Shown in pieces: positions 34,241 to 44,243 of a stretch of 64,000 nt of DNA (the stretch's first letter is position 1; each line of letters starts with the position of its first letter). The DNA comes from Ceratobasidium sp. AG-K (lineage: Eukaryota; Basidiomycota; Agaricomycetes; Cantharellales; Ceratobasidiaceae). A program made the position numbers and the translations under genes. The notes under the pieces are model-generated. The model was given only the letters and a program-made list of their open reading frames with translations, was not told where the DNA came from and did no database searches. The stretch covers positions 310,001 through 374,000 of the forward strand of contig JAWNGF010000017.1 in NCBI GenBank assembly GCA_037039685.1, in the 5' to 3' direction.

Positions 34241-36916
34241 ATGGCGACAATACCACCCCCACCTGGCGCTTGTGCTCCTCCACCGTTGCCCCCAGGATGG
34301 ACAGAACACAAATGTATGTGAGACAACTCAACTCGCACCCTCCTGTTCTGACTCGATAACTTATTTATGCGCCTGATAGCACCGACGGGCCATACATACT
34401 ACTATCACGCCGCCACCAAACAGTCGACCTACAACCGACCTCTACCTGCGATTCATATGGGCGGCCCGCCGCCGGGCCCAGCTCCCCCTTTTCCTCCCAC
34501 ATCACTTTCCACCTTGGGCCCACCTGCTTCAGCTCCCTCAGAACCTACGACAGAGAAAAAATCCAAGAAATCCAAAAAGGAGAAACCGGCAAAGAAAACA
34601 CCCATCCCAGACACACCGTGGATTCGTGTCGTAACCAACCTTGGAAACGTGTTCTACACGCACTCGGAGCGAAAGGAGAGTGTATGGACATGCCCAGAAG
34701 AGATTGCGGAGGCTGTCGCCGAGCTGGAACGAGAGGAGGCGGCAGAGCGAGAACGAGAAGAGTTGGAAAAGGCAGAGCGAGAGAGGGAGGAGAAGGAGAG
34801 GGCCGAGGTGGAGCGCGTGAAAAAGGAGGCAGAGGCTGCTGGAGCGAAAAGAAAGGCAGAGGAGGCGAGCGAGAGTGCTGCAAAGAAGCCTCGCGTGGAT
34901 GACGACGACGACGACGACGACGATGAGTGGCAGAGACAGGTCGCGGAGGAAATGGCCAACGAGGAGAGGAAGAACGCTGGAGACGGAGTCGCGAAGGGGT
35001 CTGAGATCGTGGTCCCGCCAGTGTTCAAGGTGCCCGATCAGGTCAAATTAAATCCGGAGGAGGCAAAGGCCTTGTTCATGGTACGTTGGCATCATGTCCC
35101 TCACGACCAACTATTGACACGATCATTAGACATTACTAAACGATGTATCTCCCAATCCTCTCATGCCTTACGACTTAGCACTTCCCCAGCTTGTCAACGA
35201 TGCTCGTTATGTATTGTTACCACCCCATGAACGCAAGGCTGTATTTGACGACTGGTGTAAAGTAAGTTGTATCTTATTACATCATCCATCGTTCTGACTC
35301 GTATTTGCTCGCTAGGGCCGTGCTAGGGACATGAGAAAAACAAAAACAAAAGAAGCGACAACGTCGCCCGAGGAAGCCTACGAGTCACTCTTGCATATAG
35401 AAGTCAAATCTACGCGCACCCATTGGGACGATTTCCGGCGTAAGTGGAAGAAGGACAGGCGGTTTTATGGATATGGAAGGGATGACAAGGAACGGGAGAA
35501 GAAGTTCCGCGCGTGGTTGGTCGACCTGGGCGAAGGTAAGTCGTTGCGAGGCCATTTCGTAGTTGATTTAACGCGCAAATTCGCAGTCAAGCGAAAAGAG
35601 GCTAAAAAGGCGGAGGATGGCTTTATTGAACTTTTAAAGACCATAGACGGCATCTCCAAAGACTCGGACTGGAAGGACGTGCGTGCGTATTGTCCGCTGC
35701 GATGTCGCCTTTTGCTCAATCCCTCTCAATAGGTCAAGCGCGGCATTACCCAAGATCCGCGATACGATGCCGTTGGATCTTCAACGCGACGAGAGGAACT
35801 GTTCAATAAGTTCAAGGAAACCGTACAACAAAAAACAGAAGCAGAACCCGAGCCTTCTGAGACCGAGGGCAAGGACGGAAAGGAGAAAGAGAGCAAGGCT
35901 ACTCGGCGAGAACGTGCCCTCAAAGAGCGCGAGGCCCAAGTCCGAGCAACGCAGAGTAACGTCGAGCGGGATATTGGACGATCTCGCGGGAAGCTTGGTC
36001 GAGAGGAGGCTGAGCGCGAGTTTGGCACCGTCTTGACTGATGCGATCCGGGACCCGTTGGTAAGTGTCGGGTGATGACCATTGGGACATGCCATTGATGT
36101 ACCTGGACCGTAGACATCTTGGGACGCCGCATTGAAGGCCCTTGAGTCAGACCCGAGATTCCAGCATGCGTCACAGGTTCTTCCCCCTGGGGCCCAGCGT
36201 GCCATGTTTGCCACCCATATCGATCACCTTCGGGCACGCTACATCACCCAACTGCATGCACTCTTCGAAGCACATACAACCGGGCTAGACATGTCTCCCG
36301 AAGAGTTACCAAAATCAGTTCGAGGATCCCTCCCCGCAACCAAGCTGGGCTTTGTCAGCGAGGATGCTGATAGGGACGGCCCCGAAGAAGGCGAGGATGA
36401 AGATGAACCGAAGCGTCGAGGTCGACTAAATCGTGGGCTTGAAGATGAATATGCCCGCTGGCAGAGGTCCAGGGCGGCAGAGGCTCGCTTGGCGTTTGAT
36501 GCCCTGCTTGGGGAAAACTCGTTTGTGGAATTTTGGGGTCGACTAGCCAAAATGGGAGGAGAGGGTGTTGGGGGTGGTGTCCCTGTTGAAGAGGACGAGG
36601 AAGAAAACGACGAAGGCGAGGGTGGTGGTGGAAAAGTCGACATGAAGGCGTTGGCGAAGAATGTGGACGTGAGCGAGATGGAGAAGGTTCTCAAAGTAAG
36701 TCAAATAATTCAAGCTCTCGAATGGATCATGATTCGTGTTTTAGCATGACAAAAGGTATACCATCTTCAACCACATACCCGAGCAGCGGGAACAATGGAT
36801 TCGAGTACGTTGCTTTAGACTTTAGTTCAAACTGCTTGAGCTTACCCGCTTTTCAGGATTATTTGTCCCATCAGAAGGCACCTAAGCTTTCCGTACACGC
36901 GCCAGAGGCAAAGTAA
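34241..36916 (+). CDS. WW/FF-domain pre-mRNA splicing or elongation factor (URN1/TCERG1-like)
   Basis: Nine exons (34241-34313, 34380-35080, 35130-35261, 35316-35535, 35587-35678, 35733-36059, 36114-36695, 36745-36804, 36857-36916) encode 748 residues. The N-terminus has a WW domain (LPPGWTEHKSPTGHTYYY ... Y-N-R-P) that binds proline-rich ligands. A second WW-like module follows (TPWIRVVTNLGNVFYTHSER) with tryptophan in SVWTCPEE. Then come a charged coiled coil, an acidic run of Asp near residue 230, and FF domains from about residue 255 (HERKAVFDDWCK; HWDDFRRKWKKDRRFY; TSWDAALKALESDPRF). It likely bridges splicing factors and RNA polymerase II in the nucleus, as in yeast Urn1, fission yeast Dre4 and animal TCERG1. 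It is a conserved housekeeping gene. Confidence 0.88.
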
Positions 36917-37206
36917 TGACCCAATGTATTCGCCAAGCTTGTATCTGCATTGCCCTTATCTATCTACACTCCGCGGTTACCCCTGACCGGGCAATCATAG
37001 TCATCTTTGGAGTCGAGTTTTACGGCCGCGGGCTAAAGTACCCGTTCGCCGTACCCAATCACAAGCCACAAAACCGAAGCTCATTGATTCAAATGTCGCT
37101 CAATCGTATATGGGGCCCAAGCTATGCACGCTTATAACGCTGTCATAATATCAGTATAAGTCCAGAGCCAATGAGTTTTGAAATGGTTTGGCCCCGAGTT
37201 GTTTGT
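36917..37206. other. intergenic
   Basis: 3' flank of the WW/FF gene, up to the conserved promoter block of the first DUF4336 gene. Nothing recognised. Confidence 0.35.
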
Positions 37207-37397
37207 TTTCACGTGAGAGGCTTTGTCATATGATTGTGGCGATGACGCCGAGGACATCGTGCTATCGGTCTTCTGTCGCCTGACGATCATTCGTGCTTGA
37301 TCATTGCGCTTGATCATTGAACTTGAACCATATATAAGCCTACTCGCCTCTGGATGTATCCTCATTCACTACCTCTTCTCTGCCTGCTTTCAACGCC
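37207..37397 (+). promoter_or_regulatory. duplicated promoter, DUF4336 copy 1
   Basis: This block matches the block upstream of copy 2 (39419-39607) over its whole length. It starts with an E-box CACGTG (37210-37215), has GATGACGCCGAGG, repeated TGATCATT words, and a TATA box TATATAA (37331-37337) about 60 bases before the ATG. Confidence 0.6.
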
Positions 37398-38511
37398 ATG
37401 TCAGAAATCGTAATCCGTGAGGTAGGTTAAAAACGCAAAGATTCAACACCTCATCACCAAATCCTAAATTAACAGGTCACCCCCAATGTTGTGATATTCT
37501 CCAAGCCGTTCGTAAGATTCGGCTTTCTCCCATGGGGAGGTCGTTCAACAGCCATTCGCCTCGAGTCGGGCGATGTTTGGCTCCTGGCCAGCACCCCACT
37601 GACTGAGGAAACCAAAGCCAAGCTGAACGAGATGGGTCCAGTCAAGTATGCTTTCATCGTGCTCTCACCGGCCCTTTCTCGTACTGACTTGTCACATAGG
37701 TACATTATGGGCGCAGATTCAGTTCACCATCTCTTCTTGGCTGATTACAAGAAGGAATATCCGAGCGCAAAGGTTATCGGTGTTGAGCCGCTTGTTGCAA
37801 AGAAGCAAGGGGTTCTTGAGTTTGATGGAGGTAGGCCAGGTAGCCAAAGGTTCGGGATGATACTAATTTCGGCTGTAGTCTATGGCCGTGATCCCCCAGA
37901 GACAAAGTATGGATTCGAGCCAGAGGTGAGATCTCGTCAATTCGTAACCAGTAACACGCATCCTAACTTATCGTGCGCAGATCCAAGCTTGTTATTTCTC
38001 CGGATTCCAGAACCAGGACGTCGCATTCTTCCACGGGCCAAGCAAGACGCTCGTCCAAGCCGATCTACTATTCAACCTTCCAGGAATAGAGCAGGTTCGT
38101 CCCTCTCCTAATTGCGTATCCCTCTTGCTGCTCACTCCGTTCCACAAAACAGCACTCTAAATCTAAATCATCCGGCAAGTTCCCGTTCATCAGCATATTC
38201 AGTCCGACGACGCGTACACACAAGATCTTTTTATGGACTTCCGGGAAAGATAAAGCGTGGGTCCTGCGACTTTCACTACGCTGCGAGTTATTTAAACGTA
38301 TCATTATAGTGCAATGTCCCGCGACGCAAAGACTGTTGCCGCGTGGGACTTTGATCGTATTATTCCCTGCCACGGGGTATGTGATTTGCTTCTACCATTT
38401 CCGGGCACTCACTAACTATCGATTATCTAGGACGTAATCGAGACCGGAGGCAGTGCTATCTGGAGGGAAGCGTACAAATGGTACTTGGAAGCAAAGTCCA
38501 AGGATGTGTGA
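37398..38511 (+). CDS. DUF4336 protein, tandem copy 1
   Basis: Eight exons (37398-37421, 37476-37645, 37700-37830, 37879-37925, 37981-38094, 38153-38256, 38310-38376, 38431-38511) encode 245 residues. The protein matches the DUF4336 pattern, thought to be a degenerate metallo-beta-lactamase fold: LLASTPLTEETKAKLNEMGP, the HHLFLADYKKEYPSAKVIG block with a paired His, and IIPCHGDVIETGG near the C-terminus, equivalent to the last metal-site region. The full HxHxDH zinc motif is absent, so catalytic activity is doubtful. There is no signal peptide. It is the first of three head-to-tail copies with the same seven intron positions. Function unknown. Confidence 0.85.
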
Positions 38512-39418
38512 TTTCCTCTGTTACCTGTATGATATATACCTCCTGTTTTAGTAATGGTACTACCCCAACAGCGATTGGTTGAGTTATCATCGGCACCGCA
38601 TTTCCTTGACAATATTGAGGCTAATATCTCGCAAAGCACGTTTTTCAACCTTTGTCGGGCCATTGAGAGTATCGCACGGACATTCAAAGTGCTAGCGCGT
38701 CGGCTGCAGGGCCGCACCTACGGTTATCTACTCACCGGCTCGACCTTGAGCTCGCAGGGTTGGAACACCTAGGGCCGTGCGCATATAGGACTACATTATG
38801 TCCGCACAAACAAGATAGTAGGATTTTCATACACCTTGTGGCCGTAGTAGTAACCATCAACGAGTCGCCATCCAAATCGGCGAGCAGTCTTTATTGAGAA
38901 CTGGGACTCGCTCGAAACTGTTGCACTGTTCATGTCAGGTTCGTGATCCAAAACTCGAGCTCTCCAATTAGATCTGGTAGGGCGCCCGATTGTAAACACA
39001 ACACAGGGTGGGAGTGATCCCAATATGTATACATCGGAGACCAGGGGATCTCGTCAGACATCACTTCAGAGGTAGTTTTTTTTCTAGGCTCGCTACGAGA
39101 TGATTATATCTAGATATCTGTCGAGTGAATAACAAGAACACCGATTCGTAGGTTCATTTCCCAGACATGCGCTGTGTGCGTGGTGAAAACGGCAAAGATT
39201 GGGACTGCTGGGGTCTGAATCGACCTGTGCACATGAACGAATTGTTCAACAAGTTGTTCCTTTCCACCACAAACGATGCGCAGTGCACGCCTACGTACCC
39301 CCTCATCTAGGACTATGAGTCGCACATAAACGTGACAGTGACTGTTGAGGCTATCGATATGCTGAGCATAATATAAAAATGTTTCAAATACCTTGTAATC
39401 GGTCCCTGGTTGCCAGCT
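38512..39418. other. spacer between DUF4336 copies 1 and 2
   Basis: The first ~90 bases resemble the flank after copy 2 (shared GATT.GTTG...TCATC...GCCGCATT), showing the duplication unit runs past the stop codon. The rest has no recognised feature. Confidence 0.4.
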
Positions 39419-39607
39419 TTTCACGTGGAAGAGGTTCTGTCATGTGATTGTGGTGATGACGCCGAGGGATCGTGCCATCGGTCTTCCGTTGCCTGACGAT
39501 CATTTGCGCTTGATCATTACGCTTGGCCATTGCGTCAACACCATATATAAACCCACTCATCGGATCTACCCTCATCCGCTACCACTCCCTTGCTTGCCCC
39601 TAAAGCC
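39419..39607 (+). promoter_or_regulatory. duplicated promoter, DUF4336 copy 2
   Basis: Homologue of the promoter block of copy 1: E-box CACGTG (39422-39427), GTGATGACGCCGAGGGATCGTG, two GATCATT words and TATATAA (39544-39550), 58 bases before the ATG. Confidence 0.6.
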
Positions 39608-40710
39608 ATGTCAGAAACCGTCATCCGCGAGGTACGTTGAAGAAACAACAATTCAATTCGTTGGTACCGACCTTGACTCAACAGGTTGCTCGAAACGTTG
39701 TAACATTCTCAAAGCCATTCGCGAGGTTCGGCCTCTTTCCTGTGGGAGGCCGCTCAACAGCTGTCCGTCTCGAATCGGGTGATGTTTGGCTCCTGGCCAG
39801 CACACCGCTGAATGAAGAAACTAAAGCAAAGCTGAACGAGATGGGTCCAGTCAAGTGTGTCCCATAGTTCGCCTGCCAATCATTATTTCATGCTAACTAG
39901 GTGTGCAGGTACATTGTGGGCGCGGACGCAGTCCACCATCTCTTCCTGACCGATTACAAGAGGGAATATTCGAGCGCAAAGGTTGTTGGCGTGGCGGCGC
40001 TCGTCGACAAGAAGAAAGGAGTGCTCGAGTTCGATGGTGGTATGTTGAGTGGCGAAACCCTGAAACATCTCCAACTTTGCTTGTAGTGTATGGCCGCGAC
40101 CCGCCGGAGACCAAGTATGGGTATGAACCAGAGGCAACTACTAGTCAACCTGTGGCATGACATCACTTCCTGATACGCCGCTGCTTACAGATCCAAGCTT
40201 GCTATTTCTCTGGATTCCAGAACCAGGACGTAGCGTTCCTCCACGGTCCGAGCAAGACCCTTATCCAAGCAGACTTGCTCTTCAACCTTCCAGGAACGGA
40301 GCAGGTCGGTTCACTTCCAAATAAAGTGGTCCTCCAACTCATTTCGTTCAACAAAACAGTACTCTAAATCCAACTCATCCGGCAAGTTCCCATTCTTCAG
40401 TACACTCGGTCCTATGATGCGTGCGCACAAGACATTTGTCTGGAGTGCTGGGAGAGATAAGGCGTAAGTTGTGGTATCATGGCTGTTAACTATGCCTAAC
40501 CGACACTTGTAGCGCAATGGCTCGCGACGCCAAGACCGTTGCTGGGTGGGATTTTGACCGTATTATTCCTTGCCATGGAGTATGTGATTTCTTTTTACCC
40601 TTTTGGGTGACCACTGATCGCCGATGATCTAGGACGTCATTGAGACAGGTGGTAATGCCGCATGGAGGGAAGCCTACAAATGGTACTTGGACGAAAACTT
40701 CAAGGCGTGA
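39608..40710 (+). CDS. DUF4336 protein, tandem copy 2
   Basis: Eight exons (39608-39631, 39685-39854, 39909-40039, 40087-40133, 40191-40304, 40360-40463, 40513-40579, 40633-40710) encode 244 residues, and the first seven exon lengths equal those of copies 1 and 3. Intron 4 starts GAG|GCAACT, a GC donor where copies 1 and 3 have GAG|GTGAGA and GAG|GTAACC. The next GT (in TGTGGC) does not preserve the frame. Protein motifs match copy 1 (STPLNEETKAKLNEMGP, HHLFLTDYKREYSSAKVVG, RIIPCHGDVIETGG). Function unknown; a degenerate MBL-type fold is likely. It shares its promoter block with copy 1, so the two may be co-regulated. Confidence 0.85.
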
Positions 40711-41617
40711 GACTCGTGGCTTTGCTTTTCTACGTGTATTATAGTTCTTGTGTCAGTCATAGTACTCTAAAGATTCGTTGTTGAATTCTCATCAAATGCC
40801 GCATTGTTGTCGTGGAGCTGCTTCGCATTTGGCGTCCGCACGTACCACACTCTGAACGTCATTTCGGCTCACTACCGTTACCGCCGGCAAAATTATGAGC
40901 TAATCCAAGGGCGGTTGGGATGGAACGGTTATGTGACAATGATAATAGTGTAGAGTCCTGTTGATCAAGGTAGCCCGAGCTTTGCATCGACGAGCATGTT
41001 TTTGCCCCTCTCGAGAACATGATTGTAGGCATGTGGTATTTATTTGCGAGCGTTAACGGAATATGACGCGCCCCCGTTGCTCCTGAGTGCTCTGGAGCTA
41101 TCCTGAAGCTCTCCAGAGTGGCAGGAGCCAGTTGTAATTTCAGTGATGGCAACTTCGGCGCGTTCACGTGACATATCGTTCTACATGGTTGAAGCTACCA
41201 CGATACCGGGGATGAATAAACATTATGTGCGCTTCCTTATCCTTGGGACACACCCATAACCCCCGTGATTCTCCTCACTTGACCTCTCACCCTACGCTCG
41301 CGACACCAATCACAGGCCAGCGAGAGTTCATCTGGCCAACCCATCATGGACGAGCTTCTCCAACCCCCAGAGTCACTCCCTCCTCCTGAGTCATCATGTT
41401 TCAGTATACATCGCACATCTATAGACATGCACGCGTAGGATCCACGATCAACCCCGCATGGAGTCTCCGTGACATCTCGGTTCCGGGTTGTTCGCTTTCC
41501 CTATCGGCTCTTCATTACCCGGGTGATTACGCCAGTATTACGCCTAGACCATATATCCAACGATCCATTGGCAAGTCTGTTCCAATTCGCCACCACCGCC
41601 CTCCAACCCCCAACTTG
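40711..41617. other. spacer between DUF4336 copies 2 and 3
   Basis: No gene recognised. The promoter block of copies 1 and 2 is not conserved here; a CACGTG E-box occurs at about 41165-41170 and a TATA-like CATATATCC near 41550. A hairpin-like GAGTGCTCTGGAGCTATCC...GCTCTCCAGAGTGG lies near 41090-41120. Confidence 0.35.
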
Positions 41618-42735
41618 ATGTCGGAAACAGTCATTCGTGAGGTAAGCTGGGAGAAAACATCCGAGGTTCGATGTGTCGATACAGCCTCCCACGGATAGGT
41701 CACTCAGAATATAGTGGTATTCTCCAAACCGTTTGCGAGGTTACGACTTTTTCCTGTAGGGGGTCGTTCAACAGCTATCCGCCTCGAATCGGGCGACGTT
41801 TGGGTGCTCGCTAGCACCCCATTGACTGAGGAAACCAAAGACAAGTTGAATGAGCTAGGTCCGGTCAAGTACGTTCTCGTTTATTCACCCTTATTTTTAT
41901 ATTCTAACCGGGCGTATAGATACCTTATCGGCGCAAGCGCAGCGCACCACCTTTTTTTGGCGGATTACAAAAAGGAATACCCTAGCGCAAAGGTCATCGG
42001 TGTTGCGCCACTAGTTGCAAAGAAGAAGGGAGTGCTCGAGTTTGATGGAGGTGGGTCAAGCCGCAGATAGACTTGGAATGTTGCTCACTTGCGCCTCAGT
42101 TTATGGCCGCGACCCACCGGAGACCAAGTATGGATATGAATCCGAGGTAACCCACTTCCTTGTCAACTTGAACTCGTAATCAGCTTTCATGACCTAACAA
42201 TGAATCGTCTGCAGATACAGGCTTGCTATTTCTCGGGATTTCAGAACCAAGACGTAGCATTTTTCCACGGACCAAGCAAGTCGCTCGTCCAAGCCGACTT
42301 GCTATTCAATCTTCCAGGGACAGAGCAAGTAGGACCCGCTCCCGATCATGTCTTTCTTTGACTCATAAAATTCTACCGAATAGTACTCAAAATCAAAATC
42401 ATCCGGGAAGCTCCCATTCTTCAGTTCACTGGGACCAATGATGCGCTCGCACAAGACGTTCGTATGGAGTGCCGGGAAGGACAGAGCGTAAGTTATGGAG
42501 TTCATTTATCAAACTTTATCTAAATTTTCCTTGTAGGGCGATGTCCCGCGACGCAAAAACTGTCGCGGGATGGGACTTTGATCGTATCATTCCTTGTCAC
42601 GGGGTAGGCGAACTGCTTTCAGCATTTTCGTGTCCTCCCTAATCGTTGACCATCCAGGATGTCATTGAGACCGGAGGAAAGGCCGCATGGATGGAAGCCT
42701 ATCAATGGTACTTGGAAGAAGACTTCACGGCATGA
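41618..42735 (+). CDS. DUF4336 protein, tandem copy 3
   Basis: Eight exons (41618-41641, 41699-41868, 41920-42050, 42100-42146, 42215-42328, 42384-42487, 42537-42603, 42658-42735) encode 244 residues with the same exon lengths as copy 2. Motifs: LASTPLTEETKDKLNELGP, HHLFLADYKKEYPSAKVIG, RIIPCHGDVIETGG. All donors are GT. The upstream region differs from copies 1 and 2, so regulation has probably diverged. As in the other copies, the complete metallo-beta-lactamase zinc motif is missing. Function unknown. Confidence 0.85.
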
Positions 42736-43083
42736 GACTCCGAGTTTCTCCCATTAGTGTATTATAGCCTTGCTTTTCGCCACAGATCTTCTCGAGAGTT
42801 ATTCTATTTTCATCGAGCGTTGGGTCCATTTAGCAGCCGACTGATCCATTCGCACGTGCCGCTTATTAGTTCGGCTCTGTGAATGGTTACAACCCGTTTG
42901 GGCTGGAGTGAAGACTTGACCCAGCTCATCGGCGCCCATTGTTTCGCACGCGATTTGGTAGCGCTTTGTTGAACATGTTCCCCCATTTCTCGGCTTTTCA
43001 CCAACCCAGCCTCCGGCAATCACAGCGAGCCAGAACGCGCTGCATGCATTCGTCAGAAAGCACCCGGCAAGAATTTTGCACTA
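42736..43083. other. intergenic
   Basis: 3' flank of DUF4336 copy 3. Only short frames; nothing recognised. Confidence 0.35.
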
Positions 43084-43505
43084 AGTTCGGCTATGCAAAG
43101 GTAAGATTACCGGGAACAGCAGACGGGCCCTGTCCTGAGGATTTTAGACCGTTTTACAACAGGTAAACTTTCTGCTGATGTGACTGGCACTTTTTGGCTT
43201 ACCATGTCATTTTGCAACAGTTTCGGTGGGGACATGACCAGCGCAATTCCTTGTTGTCGTGCTAGCGCATATATATAAATAATATGGATTTCTCGCTTCC
43301 CGTTGCTATCAGCAAGAGCACACCCTCTCCGCTTAAAATCTGTGCAGTTCTGAGACGCTGCCATTCACGCAGCACAATGTCCAGTTTTTCCTTGGTGATA
43401 TTTTCAAGCTCCTCCATTTTAGCAGTTGTAAGGCTATTTGTCACGTGGAAAAGAGGTTGTGCTAGTAATGTAGTTAAGGGAGAGAGAAAGCGCGTGTATT
43501 ATTAA
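43084..43505 (-). pseudogene. RecQ/DEAD-type helicase relic
   Basis: Read leftward, LREWQRLRTAQILSGEG is followed by LLLIATGSEKSILFI, the place of the helicase motif I; the normal GSGKS is here GSEKS, which would lose a P-loop glycine. After a frame change near 43265 comes LARQQGIALVMSPPKLLQND, matching motif Ia (VVSPLxxLxxDQ). The piece ends with a possible intron donor (GTAAGC) and no later motifs (DEAH, SAT, motifs V-VI) are present. It is a short broken fragment of a RecQ-like helicase of the type often found near mobile elements. Confidence 0.6.
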
Positions 43506-43728
43506 ACCCCCATTGGTGAATTTCTGGATAATTGAAATATAAGGCATGCAATATGTACTTATAGAGACAAATATCATTATTTCGCGGCAAGTGATCGTAC
43601 CCGGTCGGAAAACTGAATGCGCCGCACATAGGGAGAACCCTAGATTGTGGAGCAAACTGTTACCATAACCTCGAGAGCTTGCCCTTGGTATCCGCTGTAA
43701 CAGTCTGCCTAGGGGAGACTAATGTGAG

Positions 43729-43966
43729 CTCAACCAAAAGCGAGAAATCTCGTTTGGCTCGTCAGTTCTTGTGATGGCGGGAACTATCTCGTCAAGCTCG
43801 TGATGGTTCGTGAGTGCTCACGAGATGTTACGAGCAGAAACGAGCCTTTTGCTCGTTTGTCTCCTGAGCGCTTATGAGCAATCCCGAGCGCTCCAGAGAC
43901 CGCCGAGATAGTCCCGGGCATCACGAGACCTCAAGAGCCAACCGAGATTTCCCACTTTTGGTTGAG
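43729..43966. mobile_element. foldback/MITE-like inverted-repeat element
   Basis: The sequence starts CTCAACCAAAAGCGAGAAAT and ends with the reverse complement, ATTTCCCACTTTTGGTTGAG. The arms stay complementary for about 65 bases (roughly 80 percent by eye) and weaker palindromes (GAGCGCT, CTCGTGAGCAC) fill the middle, so the whole 238 bp can fold back. There is no coding capacity. Flanks show GAG on both sides, too short to be a convincing target-site duplication. It fits a non-autonomous DNA transposon. Confidence 0.6.
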
Positions 43967-44243
43967 AGGGTCATTGCGGTATACCAGTAGCAAGTGAGCC
44001 ACGAGTGACTGAGATTTGAGGGTTCGGGATGAACCGATTAGAAAACCAGTCTCAAATCTTCGGCCGTGTATATCCTATTGATCCCCTCAACCCAGACAGC
44101 GTTTATACGAGCAAAGATAAGGGGAAGTTCTCCCGGCGCTTGTCGTCTGACCCGCCTCCCTTGTGCCGGTCGGCGCTTTTTTCGCACTGATAAACCCATC
44201 TCGTCTTTGCGTCTCATCTAACCCTGCGTAGCATTATACTTTC
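43967..44243. other. promoter region of the DUF6535 gene
   Basis: Gap between the foldback element and the DUF6535 start. GCATTATACTTTC just before the ATG may be the initiator region. Nothing else seen. Confidence 0.3.

Noticed and set aside
34545..35028. Minus-strand serine-rich frames
   Set aside because: Antisense of the charged coiled coil and Asp run in the WW/FF gene.
36239..36694. Minus-strand frame of 151 codons
   Set aside because: Antisense of the acidic exon of the WW/FF gene.
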